64,000 nt of DNA from Paenibacillus sp. L3-i20 (GCF_022180385.2 NZ_BQME02000001.1:2779636-2843635), one strand, 5' to 3'; counted from the first letter of the stretch, positions 1 through 9,227 are shown. The notes: a model not told the origin generated them from the sequence alone. A program made the numbers and translations.

Positions 1-1
1 A

Positions 2-3000
2 GCTGGTGAGCTGGAAGTGTCTAATCAAGTCGTATTCGTAGGTGAATCAGGTAAGTTGTTGTTCCATATTCCTGTTGAACAGTACTTAGACTCACAGTCT
101 GAGGTAGCTCTAATGGAAGTTGCAGCTAATGGAAACGTCTCGCCCTTAGCTAAGTTGAACGACAATGGCAACCTGTATAGCGGAGATGACATCGATGGTG
201 ACGGCATATACAGTACGCTACTAACCATTGATACGACTGAAGTTGGGGAGCTGAGATATAGAGCAGAACTAACTCATTCAGGTGAGAAGTCTACCAGCAA
301 AGATATTGTTGTGCGTGTGGTGAAGCGCAGCTCAGATAAGGAACGCACTGCTTATATCGAGCTCATTAATGAACTACAGCAGCAAGAAGAAGGTAAGATG
401 TCTGGAGATGAGATCGCAAGCTGGCTAAAGAATCAGCCGGATATAGCATCTACAGGTCTATCAAGTTCGGGCGGGAGCATCTGGTACAAGACGAAGCAAG
501 GGTTAAGCGGAGCCGTATTGATCGGTGAGAGTGGGACAAAGGGAAGTCCAGTATCTGGTGGTTCTAAAGCTAATTTTGAGGACAAGCAGGTTGCTTCAAT
601 CGCTTCGTCGCAGTCTACAACCCAATCAACTCAGTATTCAGCGGAGGATGGACAACCGCAATCTAGCAACGAGGATTATATCGCAAGCGCTAATATTTTG
701 ATCGTATCACCTTTCGCAGCTAAAGGTCTGTCTTCAAAGGCATATGACGAGCTCGCAGAATCATTCAAAGATACGCGTCAGTTCAATGTGAATCATTTGA
801 AAAATGAAGCAGCAACAGTGGAATCTTTCAAAGAGTTGTCCCGATATGGTGTCATCGTGTTCGATACACACGGCGAAAGAGTCGGCTCTGGTGACGAAGT
901 GGTACAAGCGATTCTAACGGGTGAAAAGGTGACAGCTGCCAATCTAATGAAATATGAAGCAGATATGCAGACTGGGCTGCTCGTGGAAGTGAATGGTTTT
1001 TATGCGATTACTCCGAAGTTTCTAGAGACATATAACGATCTTCTACCCGGAAGTCTCGTATTTAACGCGAGTTGTCTAAGCTTGTCTGATGCAGGAGTTA
1101 CGCAGTCTTTTCTAGCATTAGGTGCAAAGTCATATTTCGGATATTCGGATTATATTAAAGTAGTGGATGATCAAGCCATCGTATCTGCATTTTTCCAAGC
1201 AATCATTGTAGATCAAGCAACGGTAGGTGCTGCTTACGAACAAATTAAACAATCCAATCTAGCTGGTCAAGAAATGTTTCAGATGATTGGATCAGGCGAC
1301 TTAACGCTGAAAACCCAGTTTTTGAGTACCTCTTTTGAAGAAGGAAAGGTTGCTCGCTTCGATACAAAGGGCGATGTTCGTGTCGTATCTAAAGTTGGTT
1401 CCATCTTACCTGCACACGGTGATTATATGGCGCTTATGAGTACAGGTATTGGCTCTGTTGAGAATAAAGACAGTAGCATGGAGCAGTTTGTAGAAATTCC
1501 AGCAGGCGTTAAGTCCATCACATTTGATTACAATATTATTTCGGAAGAACCAATGGAGTGGGTAGACAGCGATTACGACGATAAATTTAAAGTAACGATC
1601 GTTGATGGTAGTTCAGAAGATGTGACGCTTGCTGAGCAGTCGGTAAACCACAGTCAGTGGCGTGCTGTTCCAGATCTGAACCTTGATGGTGGCGATAATA
1701 CCGCCTATATGACAGGGTGGAAGCGAGTGAGTGCCGATGTTTCTGATTTCGCGGGAGAAGGTTCTGTTCGAATTCAATTTCAAGTATTGGACGAAGGGGA
1801 TGTGGAATACGATACCGTTGTGCTACTAGATGATGTGAAGATCTCTTATCTAGAAGCGATGGACGAGACGGATGAGGACTACGACGGGCTATCTGACGAG
1901 TTAGAGAGTCAAGGAATTAGAATAGGATATAACGGTAAGTATGTTGCGACCATTAAGCTTGATCCTGAAAATTGGGATACGGATAGAGATGGTTTGTCTG
2001 ATGGTGCGGAACTACTAAATCTCAACTATTATTACCAAGAAGATGGTGGTTTCTATGAATCCATCGATCATCCAACCTCAAAAGTAACTAGTGCATATTC
2101 GAGAGATATTCATGCAGAATTGAAGGATATCATTGACGTACAAGCCAATTCGATAGAGGAATACAAAGCCAATATCATTAAAGCTGAGCAGTACAAAGTG
2201 GATTTGGTCGTCTACTCGAATAAAATTGCAGCTTTTTTGAGTGATATCAGGCCGATAGATCGCGAAGCTTTTCTTACATACTTAGCTCAAATTCGCACAC
2301 TTAAAGATGCACTTAACCAAAGCATTGCCGATTATGCTGGGCAGATTCTAGTGACTACAGATGAAGAAGCAAAGGCATGGCTCATTGAGAGCAACATTGG
2401 TTTGATGAATAGCGAATTTGGAGAAGGAGAAGTAGCTAATCCACTTAATGCGAACCAGAAACTTGGAATAGAAAATTATCGTGATCTTAAAAAGTATACA
2501 GATGCAGGCACAGTCAGCGGTGGGCTAGATTACGAGAAGCTTCTGAATATGTCTAGCAAAGAATTACAGCAAATGTATTCGAAACTATTGCAGGAAAGGC
2601 CTATCACTCCGTATGAAAGTTACGAGTATGTGATGAATAGTTCTGCATTTGAAAGTTTACTTGGCTTTATGGAAGCATGGTGGATGTATAACGGAGATAA
2701 ACAAGAGGAAAATAAAAAATTTCAGATTGTTACTGCGATAGAAGCACTCGAAATTCGAAATAATCCATGTAGTTATTTACCTGATGGTTGCGGCTTAGGA
2801 ACAGCGAAATTTAAGCAGTTTTTTGATCGGTACTTTTTCATAGAGTATCAATCACCAGAGGGTAAAACCGAATTGTATTCCGTCGAAGCAGATCTAGGCG
2901 TTCGACGAGTTGAATCAATTGAGCATACGGTTTATGCACTAGTAGAACCAACTACGAAAGAAGTTCGTTATATAGGTAGAACAGCCAGTCCAAAGGAGAA

Positions 3001-5314
3001 ACAGGAAGCATTAGCACGAAATTTGAAATTCGTGGGATTAGAGTGGAAAGAGATATATCTAGGGAATGATTATTCCAAAGCTAGAGAAGCTGAGAGGGAA
3101 ATATGGAAGGATAACCATTCTAGTACAAACTCACCTAAGGTATTGATAGGTGTTCGTCTCATGACAGACAAGGCTGCAAATATATCTGTTCAGCTACAAT
3201 CAGTTCGCGGAGATATTGGTATGATGCAGCAATACGACTCCGAAATAACAAAGGGCTTATGGGATTCTCTGAAAAATGCGGTTAATAAAATTGCAGAAGG
3301 TGTTACTGATGGACTGGCAAAAACATGGGATGAAGTACAAGCGGATATCAAATCAAAAGTTAGAGGAGTTGTCATCACTGCATATATACTTAAAGGGATT
3401 GGGATGTATGCGGTAGAGACACTAATAGACTTTTTTAGTATTGATATTCAAATGTTTTTAGATTTAATACAAGCAATTACTAGTAGGGAAATTACAATTA
3501 GTGAATTATTAGAAGCAGTTGTAGATGGAATAAGAGCACCATTCGAATATGTTTTCGATGAGAAAAACTACAAACTCATTTTAAATGCCAAAGCAACCAA
3601 TGAACAAGCTGAGACTTATGGAAAAAACCTAGGCGCAGTTTTGGAAATGATTGTAGGCGTATTTTTTGGTGGAGCAGCTACGATTGGGAAATTAATCAAA
3701 GTATTGTCAAAAGTATCAGAAAGTCTTAGCAAGACACTGACGAAGAGGTTCCAACGACAGTTGGATGAAATCGACGGTCCTCCTAAAAAAGATGTACCCT
3801 TGTTTGGGAATGATGGAAAATTCTTATCAAGCCTACGTGAGAAAGACTATCAGAGTTTTGTAGCTAAGATGAAGGCGAGAGGAAAGAAAGTAGTAGACCG
3901 AGCGGCTTGGTTTACGATTTTAAATCACTGGTTATTTGATAATTGGACAAATTGGGGAACCCTGTTTAATAACAAGGCCAAAGAGAACGATTGGTACCCA
4001 TTTAACGATATCAGACTTTCTAACGGTAATACTGTAAGCTCCTATAATGATTTTTCTCGCGAGATCGTTATAAGAAGAGCAGTAGATATGGAAGCAATCA
4101 GCACAAATGATTTTACGAGTCTCATTTATAAACAGAAGCTTGTTCATATGTATGGTCCAAAGTCAGTAGTAACTAGCTCAAGTAAAGACGTGATTGGAAA
4201 GTGGAAGTATGATTCAACTCAACCGCCTTCCATAACGAATCGTATTCTCGATGGTAGATTGGTTATTGAAATACCTAGCTCCAATAGTAACTTTGCAAAT
4301 CGAAAAGATTACGAAGAAATTGCAACAAAAAATAACATTACCATTAAGTATAAGAATGATAAGGAATCCTCTGGATGCAATTGCTTTACTGCGGGGACGA
4401 AGGTTCTCACAGATGATGGGGAGAAACCTATTGAAGATATTAAAGTCGGAGATATGGTTCTTTCTAAGAATGAAGAGACTGGGGAGCAGGCTTATAAGGA
4501 AGTTCTAAATCTCTTCCGAAACAAACGGGATGTAATTTACAAGCTTTCGGTAGACGATCAACTCATCGAAACGACGTTTAATCATCCATTCTGGGTAGAA
4601 GGTAAAGGTTGGGTGCTTGCAGAAGATTTAGCGGAAGGAGATATACTTCAGAAGAGTAACCGGGAACATCTGACAATTGATAATATTGAACTCGTTCAGT
4701 TACAAGAAAAGGTTACTGTTTATAACTTTGAAGTAGAAGGCTTTCATACCTACTATGTCACCGATTTGGGTATTTGGGTGCATAATACAAATACGAAGGA
4801 TTGTGATATTGAGGGGACGGATAAAGCAAATCTTAAAAATATAGATGATTTTATAAAAGGAAAAAAGAAATTTGATGAGGTCGTTGAAGACTATGCAAAA
4901 ATATATAAAGAACGTATTGATTCAAATAAACCTTGGTCTTGGGATGATACTATTCCTGGTGGGGATAGCTTGTCATCTACCCATAGAAGAAAAATAAAAG
5001 AGATGGCGATAGCAAAAGGACATATTCCAGACATAAAGGTTACAAAAGTTGATGGAATGAAGTATGGATTTGCTGCTTTTGCAGTTGCAGGTGTTGTAGA
5101 AGAAACTATTCAGCTACCAAAAAAGCTTTGGAAGTCTTCGGATAAAGAACAGTTTAAATGGTTAGATGAACAAATAGGTGGTACGAGAAGTGGAATGACG
5201 TGGCATCATACCGAAATCCCTGGTAAGATGGAACTGGTTCCATTTGGTATTCACAACATTACACCTCATAATGGTGGTAGGACAGCAGGTATGTGGGCTG
5301 ACGCACCAAGATAA
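2..5314 (+). CDS. Polymorphic toxin with pretoxin-Hint and WHH nuclease tip (5' partial)
   Basis: The frame is open to the window edge, so the GTG at 17 is probably internal and the N-terminus lies upstream. Numbering residues from that GTG, residues 225-420 look like a clan CD cysteine peptidase: FDTHG gives a candidate His near 285 and FNASC a candidate Cys near 353. Residues 615-665 carry two DxDxDGLSD calcium-binding motifs. Residues 970-1045 resemble a GIY-YIG nuclease core (VYALV, RYIGRT, then a conserved-looking Glu). Residues 1454-1590 are a pretoxin-Hint self-cleaving domain beginning at CNCFTAGT and ending VHN. The last 175 residues end in a TWHH motif with LVP and GIHN blocks, typical of HNH/endonuclease VII WHH toxins. 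Likely function: an exported anti-competitor DNase released by Hint cleavage. The SUKH gene immediately downstream is its expected immunity partner. The Hint and WHH calls are strong; the peptidase and GIY-YIG calls are inference from motifs. Confidence 0.85.
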   Translation, partial: AGELEVSNQVVFVGESGKLLFHIPVEQYLDSQSEVALMEVAANGNVSPLAKLNDNGNLYSGDDIDGDGIYSTLLTIDTTEVGELRYRAELTHSGEKSTSKDIVVRVVKRSSDKERTAYIELINELQQQEEGKMSGDEIASWLKNQPDIASTGLSSSGGSIWYKTKQGLSGAVLIGESGTKGSPVSGGSKANFEDKQVASIASSQSTTQSTQYSAEDGQPQSSNEDYIASANILIVSPFAAKGLSSKAYDELAESFKDTRQFNVNHLKNEAATVESFKELSRYGVIVFDTHGERVGSGDEVVQAILTGEKVTAANLMKYEADMQTGLLVEVNGFYAITPKFLETYNDLLPGSLVFNASCLSLSDAGVTQSFLALGAKSYFGYSDYIKVVDDQAIVSAFFQAIIVDQATVGAAYEQIKQSNLAGQEMFQMIGSGDLTLKTQFLSTSFEEGKVARFDTKGDVRVVSKVGSILPAHGDYMALMSTGIGSVENKDSSMEQFVEIPAGVKSITFDYNIISEEPMEWVDSDYDDKFKVTIVDGSSEDVTLAEQSVNHSQWRAVPDLNLDGGDNTAYMTGWKRVSADVSDFAGEGSVRIQFQVLDEGDVEYDTVVLLDDVKISYLEAMDETDEDYDGLSDELESQGIRIGYNGKYVATIKLDPENWDTDRDGLSDGAELLNLNYYYQEDGGFYESIDHPTSKVTSAYSRDIHAELKDIIDVQANSIEEYKANIIKAEQYKVDLVVYSNKIAAFLSDIRPIDREAFLTYLAQIRTLKDALNQSIADYAGQILVTTDEEAKAWLIESNIGLMNSEFGEGEVANPLNANQKLGIENYRDLKKYTDAGTVSGGLDYEKLLNMSSKELQQMYSKLLQERPITPYESYEYVMNSSAFESLLGFMEAWWMYNGDKQEENKKFQIVTAIEALEIRNNPCSYLPDGCGLGTAKFKQFFDRYFFIEYQSPEGKTELYSVEADLGVRRVESIEHTVYALVEPTTKEVRYIGRTASPKEKQEALARNLKFVGLEWKEIYLGNDYSKAREAEREIWKDNHSSTNSPKVLIGVRLMTDKAANISVQLQSVRGDIGMMQQYDSEITKGLWDSLKNAVNKIAEGVTDGLAKTWDEVQADIKSKVRGVVITAYILKGIGMYAVETLIDFFSIDIQMFLDLIQAITSREITISELLEAVVDGIRAPFEYVFDEKNYKLILNAKATNEQAETYGKNLGAVLEMIVGVFFGGAATIGKLIKVLSKVSESLSKTLTKRFQRQLDEIDGPPKKDVPLFGNDGKFLSSLREKDYQSFVAKMKARGKKVVDRAAWFTILNHWLFDNWTNWGTLFNNKAKENDWYPFNDIRLSNGNTVSSYNDFSREIVIRRAVDMEAISTNDFTSLIYKQKLVHMYGPKSVVTSSSKDVIGKWKYDSTQPPSITNRILDGRLVIEIPSSNSNFANRKDYEEIATKNNITIKYKNDKESSGCNCFTAGTKVLTDDGEKPIEDIKVGDMVLSKNEETGEQAYKEVLNLFRNKRDVIYKLSVDDQLIETTFNHPFWVEGKGWVLAEDLAEGDILQKSNREHLTIDNIELVQLQEKVTVYNFEVEGFHTYYVTDLGIWVHNTNTKDCDIEGTDKANLKNIDDFIKGKKKFDEVVEDYAKIYKERIDSNKPWSWDDTIPGGDSLSSTHRRKIKEMAIAKGHIPDIKVTKVDGMKYGFAAFAVAGVVEETIQLPKKLWKSSDKEQFKWLDEQIGGTRSGMTWHHTEIPGKMELVPFGIHNITPHNGGRTAGMWADAPR

Positions 5315-5340
5315 TATATTTTCTAGGAGGAGGTATGTAC

Positions 5341-5817
5341 ATGGAAATTAAGGTTGAGACGGTAATTTATCCATTACCGGATGATTTTCTATTATTTGAA
5401 AAAGAAAAAAAGTGGAGAGTTAAATTACCAGAAGTATATAAAGAATTTATAAAAAAAAATAATGGTGCTTCCCCTGTAAAAGATAGTTTTCTGTGTGGTA
5501 AACGCAGTTACGCAATTGATAGGTTTTTATGTATATTAAAAGTAACTGGGGAAAGGAATGATGAATTCTACGATATAGGAGTAGTTAGAACTCAGTTAGA
5601 GGAAAGAATTGTTTCGGATGAAAATTTAGTAGGTACTGAGTTGTTGCCAATAGCTGTTCTATTTGCTGGTAATTTTGTGTGTTTAGATTTTAGAAATACT
5701 GATGGAAAAGAGCCATCTGTTTGCGTCTGGGATCATGAAGAGTCCTCAGATTTAGATCCAGTAACATATTTTACAAGTAATAACTTTGAAACATTTCTAA
5801 ATATGTTAACTGAATAA
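5341..5817 (+). CDS. SUKH (SMI1/KNR4) family immunity protein
   Basis: A 158-residue acidic cytosolic protein 26 bp after the toxin stop. The SMI1/KNR4 pattern is visible: LPEVYKEFIKKNNGA near residue 32, LLPIAVLFAGNFVCLDFR in the middle, VCVWDHE, then YFTSNNFETFL at the end. SUKH proteins are the usual immunity partners of HNH/endonuclease VII toxins, so it should bind and neutralise the WHH nuclease tip of the preceding gene. Two in-frame ATGs exist, at 5335 and 5341. The AGGAGG at 5328-5333 abuts the first, so the second is the better start. A hairpin terminator follows, closing a two-gene toxin-immunity unit. Confidence 0.85.
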   Translation: MEIKVETVIYPLPDDFLLFEKEKKWRVKLPEVYKEFIKKNNGASPVKDSFLCGKRSYAIDRFLCILKVTGERNDEFYDIGVVRTQLEERIVSDENLVGTELLPIAVLFAGNFVCLDFRNTDGKEPSVCVWDHEESSDLDPVTYFTSNNFETFLNMLTE

Positions 5818-5844
5818 GTTTTTCGAAAAATCTGTAAACAAATT

Positions 5845-5885
5845 GCCACAATGCGAGCTAGCTGCCCGTAATTGTGGCTTTTTTT
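5845..5885 (+). terminator. Rho-independent terminator after the toxin-immunity pair
   Basis: GCCACAAT pairs with ATTGTGGC across an 18-base loop and is followed by seven T residues. It sits 28 bp after the SUKH stop codon and closes the unit. Confidence 0.8.
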
Positions 5886-6254
5886 ATTCATGCGCTGGCG
5901 TAGAGGAGACCTAATAGTCCTTAACCATTACCGAATAAACTCATTTTACAATCAATATTGCAAGTACCTAAATTTGGATTTCTTCAATACACATTTACAC
6001 ATATTAATAATTGAAAGGTATGTTCTAAATAATGAAGCAGATTACGCTCTCGGCGGAGATAGCTTCATAAAGTTATCGTAGTTCCATTTTGTCAGAGTTA
6101 AGTTTATAACTAACAAAATGAAGGGGCCCACCTAAAATGGTGATTGTGTCGATAAAGCCTATATATTCAGGGAGATCAATGTGGTCTGGTGAGTGTGAGG
6201 GCGAGATTTAAATCAGAATTTCATCTCCAGTAGAAATGAAAAATGAAAAATAAA
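5886..6254. other. Intergenic stretch with no recognisable gene
   Basis: About 370 bases between the terminator and the next immunity gene. The only open frame (5872-6081) begins inside the terminator, has no ribosome binding site and matches nothing I recognise. Given the Hint remnant further on, this may be decayed coding DNA, but I cannot identify any of it. Confidence 0.4.
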
Positions 6255-6267
6255 AGAGGTGGATAAT

Positions 6268-6747
6268 GTGGAAACAAGCAGAATGGGTCAACTGTATCAA
6301 GAGATTGCTGAAAAACTCAATGAAATCATTCCAGTAAACTGGAAAGAAATTCATCTCTATGCTGAAGTTATTTACGAGGATTCTACAATGGTTTATTTCT
6401 ATTTCAATACGCATGAGATGGACAAATACACTTATTATTACTATATTCCTAAAAATTTCAATGTTGATAAATCAATTTTCAATAAAATGATGGATGAGTT
6501 ATACAAGAAAATTGAAGAATTGCATCTGGAGTTTAAAGATAATAATCCAGAAATGTGGACAAATCTCACATTAAAACTTGAATCTTCAGGAAAGTTCAAT
6601 ATTAGTTATGATTACGAAGATGTACTTTCATCAGAACTAACTAATATAGAAAGAAGAATGATTTTTGTGTATAAGAATCTTGGCACGCTACCAGAAGACG
6701 AAAACGATCGTAAGTTTTTAGAGGATTATCTTAAGAATCACAGTTGA
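6268..6747 (+). CDS. YezG/DUF600 family immunity protein
   Basis: A 159-residue protein of the YezG type (DUF600), the family of antitoxins paired with YeeF/LXG and related nuclease toxins. It opens LYQEIAEKLNEIIPVNW, continues LYAEVIYED, and has FNISYDYEDV plus a C-terminal FLEDYLKNHS. The start is taken as GTG at 6268: AGAGGTGG lies 5 bases upstream, and the resulting METSRM start aligns with METQKM of the decayed paralogue at 6951. The upstream GTG at 6259 sits inside the binding site. No cognate toxin is adjacent, so it looks like an orphan immunity gene held in the cassette tail of the toxin locus. A terminator follows directly. Confidence 0.8.
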   Translation: METSRMGQLYQEIAEKLNEIIPVNWKEIHLYAEVIYEDSTMVYFYFNTHEMDKYTYYYYIPKNFNVDKSIFNKMMDELYKKIEELHLEFKDNNPEMWTNLTLKLESSGKFNISYDYEDVLSSELTNIERRMIFVYKNLGTLPEDENDRKFLEDYLKNHS

Positions 6748-6760
6748 AAAGTAGTGTGAA

Positions 6761-6795
6761 ATGGTGGTGGCCTTTTGGTCACCACCTATTTTGAA
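6761..6795 (+). terminator. Terminator after the YezG-family gene
   Basis: GGTGGTGGCC pairs with GGTCACCACC around a TTTT loop at 6763-6786, followed by a T-rich tail. A weaker, diverged copy of the same hairpin follows the paralogue (about 7444-7475), so the duplicated unit includes the terminator. Confidence 0.65.
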
Positions 6796-6950
6796 TATTG
6801 ATTTTTGTTGAAGTGAATCTAAAGCAGAGAAAGAAGAATGTTATAAAATCATCTTCATATCTTGTGAGCTGAGAACTTTCCTGAATAGTTTTAACGAAGA
6901 AATGAATGGGAATTATTTCGATCTGAGTAGCTATAAGGGAGGCTAACAAG

Positions 6951-7430
6951 ATGGAAACTCAGAAAATGAGTGAGATTTATCAACAAATTGCTGAAACGCT
7001 GAATGATATCATTCCCCGCCCGTAGTATAAGCTTTACTTGTATGCAGAAGTAATTTACATGGACTCTACACTTGTTTATTTTGATTTTAATACACATGAT
7101 GAAGGTAAGTATAACTATTATTTGGATATACCAAGTATCTATAACGTTGATCAATCAGTTTTCGATGAAAAGATGCGAGGGATAAATAAATTATTAGAGA
7201 ATCTAAATGATGAATTTAGGAATCACAATACTCATGTTTGGACAAATCTGACATTAATGTTAACTTCCGAAGGCGAATTTAATATTAGTTACGATTATGA
7301 AGATGTTCTGGCTTCAGACATTACAAATACAGAGAGACGGTGGCTTTTCAAGTACAAGCATTTAGGTATTTTACCTCAAAGTGAGAAATCAAAGAAATTT
7401 ATAGAGGATTATCTCAAGAAGCATAGTTGA
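6951..7430 (+). pseudogene. YezG/DUF600 family paralogue with in-frame nonsense codon
   Basis: A tandem duplicate of the gene at 6268. A good start (AGGGAGG then ATG at 6951) gives METQKMSEIYQQIAETLNDI, but TAG at 7023-7025 interrupts the frame at the position where the intact paralogue has Trp (VNWKEIHLYAEV against RP-stop-YKLYLYAEV). A single TGG to TAG change explains this. The rest of the frame (7026-7430) is open and well conserved, including FNISYDYEDV and the IEDYLKKHS end, so the break is recent, or restart from TTG at 7038 still makes a shortened product. Without readthrough the first segment is only 24 residues. Confidence 0.8.
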
Positions 7431-7559
7431 ATAGTAGTTTAGAATGATGGTCATCATCTGGTCATCACCATATTTGGCAAGAAATTGTTCGTGAAAATAA
7501 ATCTAAGGTAGTTAATGATGGGATGCAAAAAATTAGCATTTGAAGTCAGAGAGAAGATT

Positions 7560-7690
7560 TTTTCTAATCAATGAAGAAACAGGTGAACAAGTCTACAAGG
7601 AAGTCATGTATCTTTATCATTTTGAGTTGATGGAATAGGTTGAATGCTTGCGTCCACCCGACAGGTAGGTGATGTAGTTACACCGAGAGT
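7560..7690 (+). pseudogene. Decayed pretoxin-Hint domain fragment
   Basis: From 7561 the frame reads NEETGEQVYKEV, nearly the same as NEETGEQAYKEV in the Hint domain of the large toxin. After two in-frame stops a degraded match to its GWVLAEDLAEGD block continues (MLASTRQVGDVV, about 7640-7680). Flanking bases match nothing. This is the relic of a second Hint-bearing toxin, or of a displaced toxin tip, whose immunity genes still surround it. Confidence 0.7.
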
Positions 7691-7769
7691 CCATAAAGAG
7701 ATCCTAGAAGGCAAATATCACTATGGATATTAATAGTAATATAGCTGTATACAATAAGGAGTTGATAAT

Positions 7770-7976
7770 ATGGCGTTAAACAGAGAAGATCTAGTCGAAT
7801 TAGTAAGTAAGATTATGAATGTCGAGGGCTCTGAAGAAGAAATTGCCGAAATGATTGACATTCTTAAGAGAAATGTACCACATCCTGAACTAAGTGATCT
7901 GATTTTCTGGAATTCTAAAGATTTGACACCAAAAGAAGTTGTAGATGAAGCTTTATCTTATAAACTAATTTGTTAA
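7770..7976 (+). CDS. Colicin-E/pyocin-type immunity protein homologue
   Basis: A 68-residue acidic protein with AAGGAG 7 bases before ATG. It fits the colicin/pyocin DNase immunity family in size and in its key block: helix I ELVSKIMNVEGSEEEI, then PHPELSDLIFW, which parallels the HPxGSDLIYYP segment of colicin E2/E7/E9 immunity proteins, and a last helix PKEVVDEALSYK. Members bind HNH-type DNase domains. No matching toxin is beside it, so it would act as an orphan immunity gene, either against a rival's nuclease or left over from a lost toxin. It is followed closely (28 bp) by another small gene, probably in the same transcript. Confidence 0.8.
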   Translation: MALNREDLVELVSKIMNVEGSEEEIAEMIDILKRNVPHPELSDLIFWNSKDLTPKEVVDEALSYKLIC

Positions 7977-8004
7977 TAAATCATCATTAAAAGGAGTAGA
8001 TACA

Positions 8005-8358
8005 ATGGGAGTTTCACTATATTACAAAGCCGAACGACCAACCCCACTAACCAAGGAAGAAGAGCAAGCAATCCAGCAGGTGATAAACAACTATCAGCGA
8101 TCATTTGGGTTTAAAGAAGAAGGCGAAGATTTTTGTGTTTACGAACCAGACAACTCGGAACCTATGACAATCTTTGTCGGAGCGACTGGTCTGCCTATGG
8201 GAGACCTTGAAGACATGCATGATGCTTGTTTACACTGGGCCGCTTGCTTGACGGAAGTCCGTCATATTCTAAATGATTGCGAATGGAGCGTCCATTTGGA
8301 TGACCATGACTTACTATGGTGTGAGGAAACAGGCTGGTATTTATCGGATGAATTTTAA
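8005..8358 (+). CDS. Small cytosolic protein, possible immunity protein
   Basis: 117 residues, starting at ATG with AAAGGAG 9 bases upstream. It has no signal peptide or membrane segment and is strongly acidic, with an internal Cys-rich stretch (MHDACLHWAACLTEVRHIL) and a Trp/Asp-rich end (LDDHDLLWCEETGWYL). I do not recognise the family with certainty. Its position at the end of a run of immunity genes, its size and its charge suggest an immunity protein, but that is inference from context only. Confidence 0.55.
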   Translation: MGVSLYYKAERPTPLTKEEEQAIQQVINNYQRSFGFKEEGEDFCVYEPDNSEPMTIFVGATGLPMGDLEDMHDACLHWAACLTEVRHILNDCEWSVHLDDHDLLWCEETGWYLSDEF

Positions 8359-8364
8359 CAGAAA

Positions 8365-8487
8365 GCAGTTGTAGAGGTTCATATCTATGATTCATGAGTG
8401 GAAGACTTTAAAGATGCAATATAACAATTTAAAGAAATAATTAGTGAAGATGGGATACAAAAGTTATTTGATTCAAAAAGGAAATGA
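8365..8487 (+). pseudogene. Degraded coding remnant
   Basis: One frame reads AVVEVHIYDS, stop, VEDFKDAI, stop, QFKEIISEDGIQKLFDSKRK, stop. Its composition is plainly protein-like, with two nonsense codons at 8395 and 8452 and no start. It is the C-terminal part of an unidentified gene, consistent with further decay in the toxin/immunity tail. Just after it, nested complementary segments (GAACCAA with TTGGTTC, ATGACT with AGTCAC, to about 8540) may form a terminator. Confidence 0.45.
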
Positions 8488-8549
8488 ACCAACAGCAACA
8501 ATGACTTTAAGTTATAGTCACTTTTGGTATTGGTTCTTTTATCATCCTT

Positions 8550-9026
8550 TTAATCTATCATTGGCAAAAATATATCTATAGTACTATCTTCTTGGTCATG
8601 CGAATTAATGTTAGTCCAATATTCAAAATCAAAAGGTCGAGAGACATCGATACCATTGTTTCGAATCCAATCATAGGTTTCGCCTATCTCCGATTCAGGT
8701 CCCTTATGAATAACTTTTGCATATTTCCCCGATGGTATCGTATGTTGAACAAGCCCCTCAGGAATGTCAGCAAATTGGCTAACTTCTACAGCAACAATAC
8801 TTTCGAATGGAACGTCTGGACTCCACTCTTCGTCTGAATATACTTGAACCAAATAGATTCCAGTGTCCTCTATTGCATTTACAATTTCATGACGTTTGCC
8901 GATTAACTTCTCGCGTAATCCTACAATAATGTTATTTTCTAAATCTTGATGTAATGATGTCGTTGCTGAGTAACCAACCAGCTTTGTTTCAGTTCGCTCC
9001 AATGTTAGTACCTCTGTCGTAGTCAT
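8550..9026 (-). CDS. GyrI-like effector-binding domain protein
   Basis: 158 residues matching the stand-alone GyrI-like/AraC effector-binding fold: an N-terminal strand TKLVGYSATTSL, a middle VEVSQFADIPEGLVQHTIP, the characteristic SGKYAKVIHKGPESEIGETYDWI, then FDFEYW near the end. Such proteins bind small hydrophobic or cationic ligands in the cytosol. No DNA-binding domain is fused here, so it may be a sequestering or detoxifying protein. It is transcribed away from the siderophore locus and appears monocistronic. Confidence 0.75.
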   Translation of the reverse strand: MTTTEVLTLERTETKLVGYSATTSLHQDLENNIIVGLREKLIGKRHEIVNAIEDTGIYLVQVYSDEEWSPDVPFESIVAVEVSQFADIPEGLVQHTIPSGKYAKVIHKGPESEIGETYDWIRNNGIDVSRPFDFEYWTNINSHDQEDSTIDIFLPMID

Positions 9027-9195
9027 GTCAGATACAGCTCCTTATTGTGATTGATAAATAGGTGCACCTTTATAATCAAACTAGCTGACATCAATTATAC
9101 CTTTCAAATTACTAGATATTCAAATTGTTTCCTGACGATAATCAGGGGGGATATGTTCTTATGTTCATTGTGATTTGGTATACTATATTCAATAT

Positions 9196-9210
9196 TGAGA
9201 ATCATTATCG
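9196..9210. promoter_or_regulatory. Fur box upstream of the btr-like regulator
   Basis: TGAGAATCATTATCG matches the Bacillus 7-1-7 Fur consensus (TGATAATNATTATCA) at 12 of 14 fixed positions and lies 17 bases before the TTG start at 9228. Iron-replete repression of the regulator is inferred. Confidence 0.75.
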
Positions 9211-9227
9211 ATTAAGAGGTGGGCTAA

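Noticed and set aside
4251..4508. Alternative-frame ORF inside the toxin gene
   Set aside because: Overlaps the well-supported Hint coding frame; no binding site.
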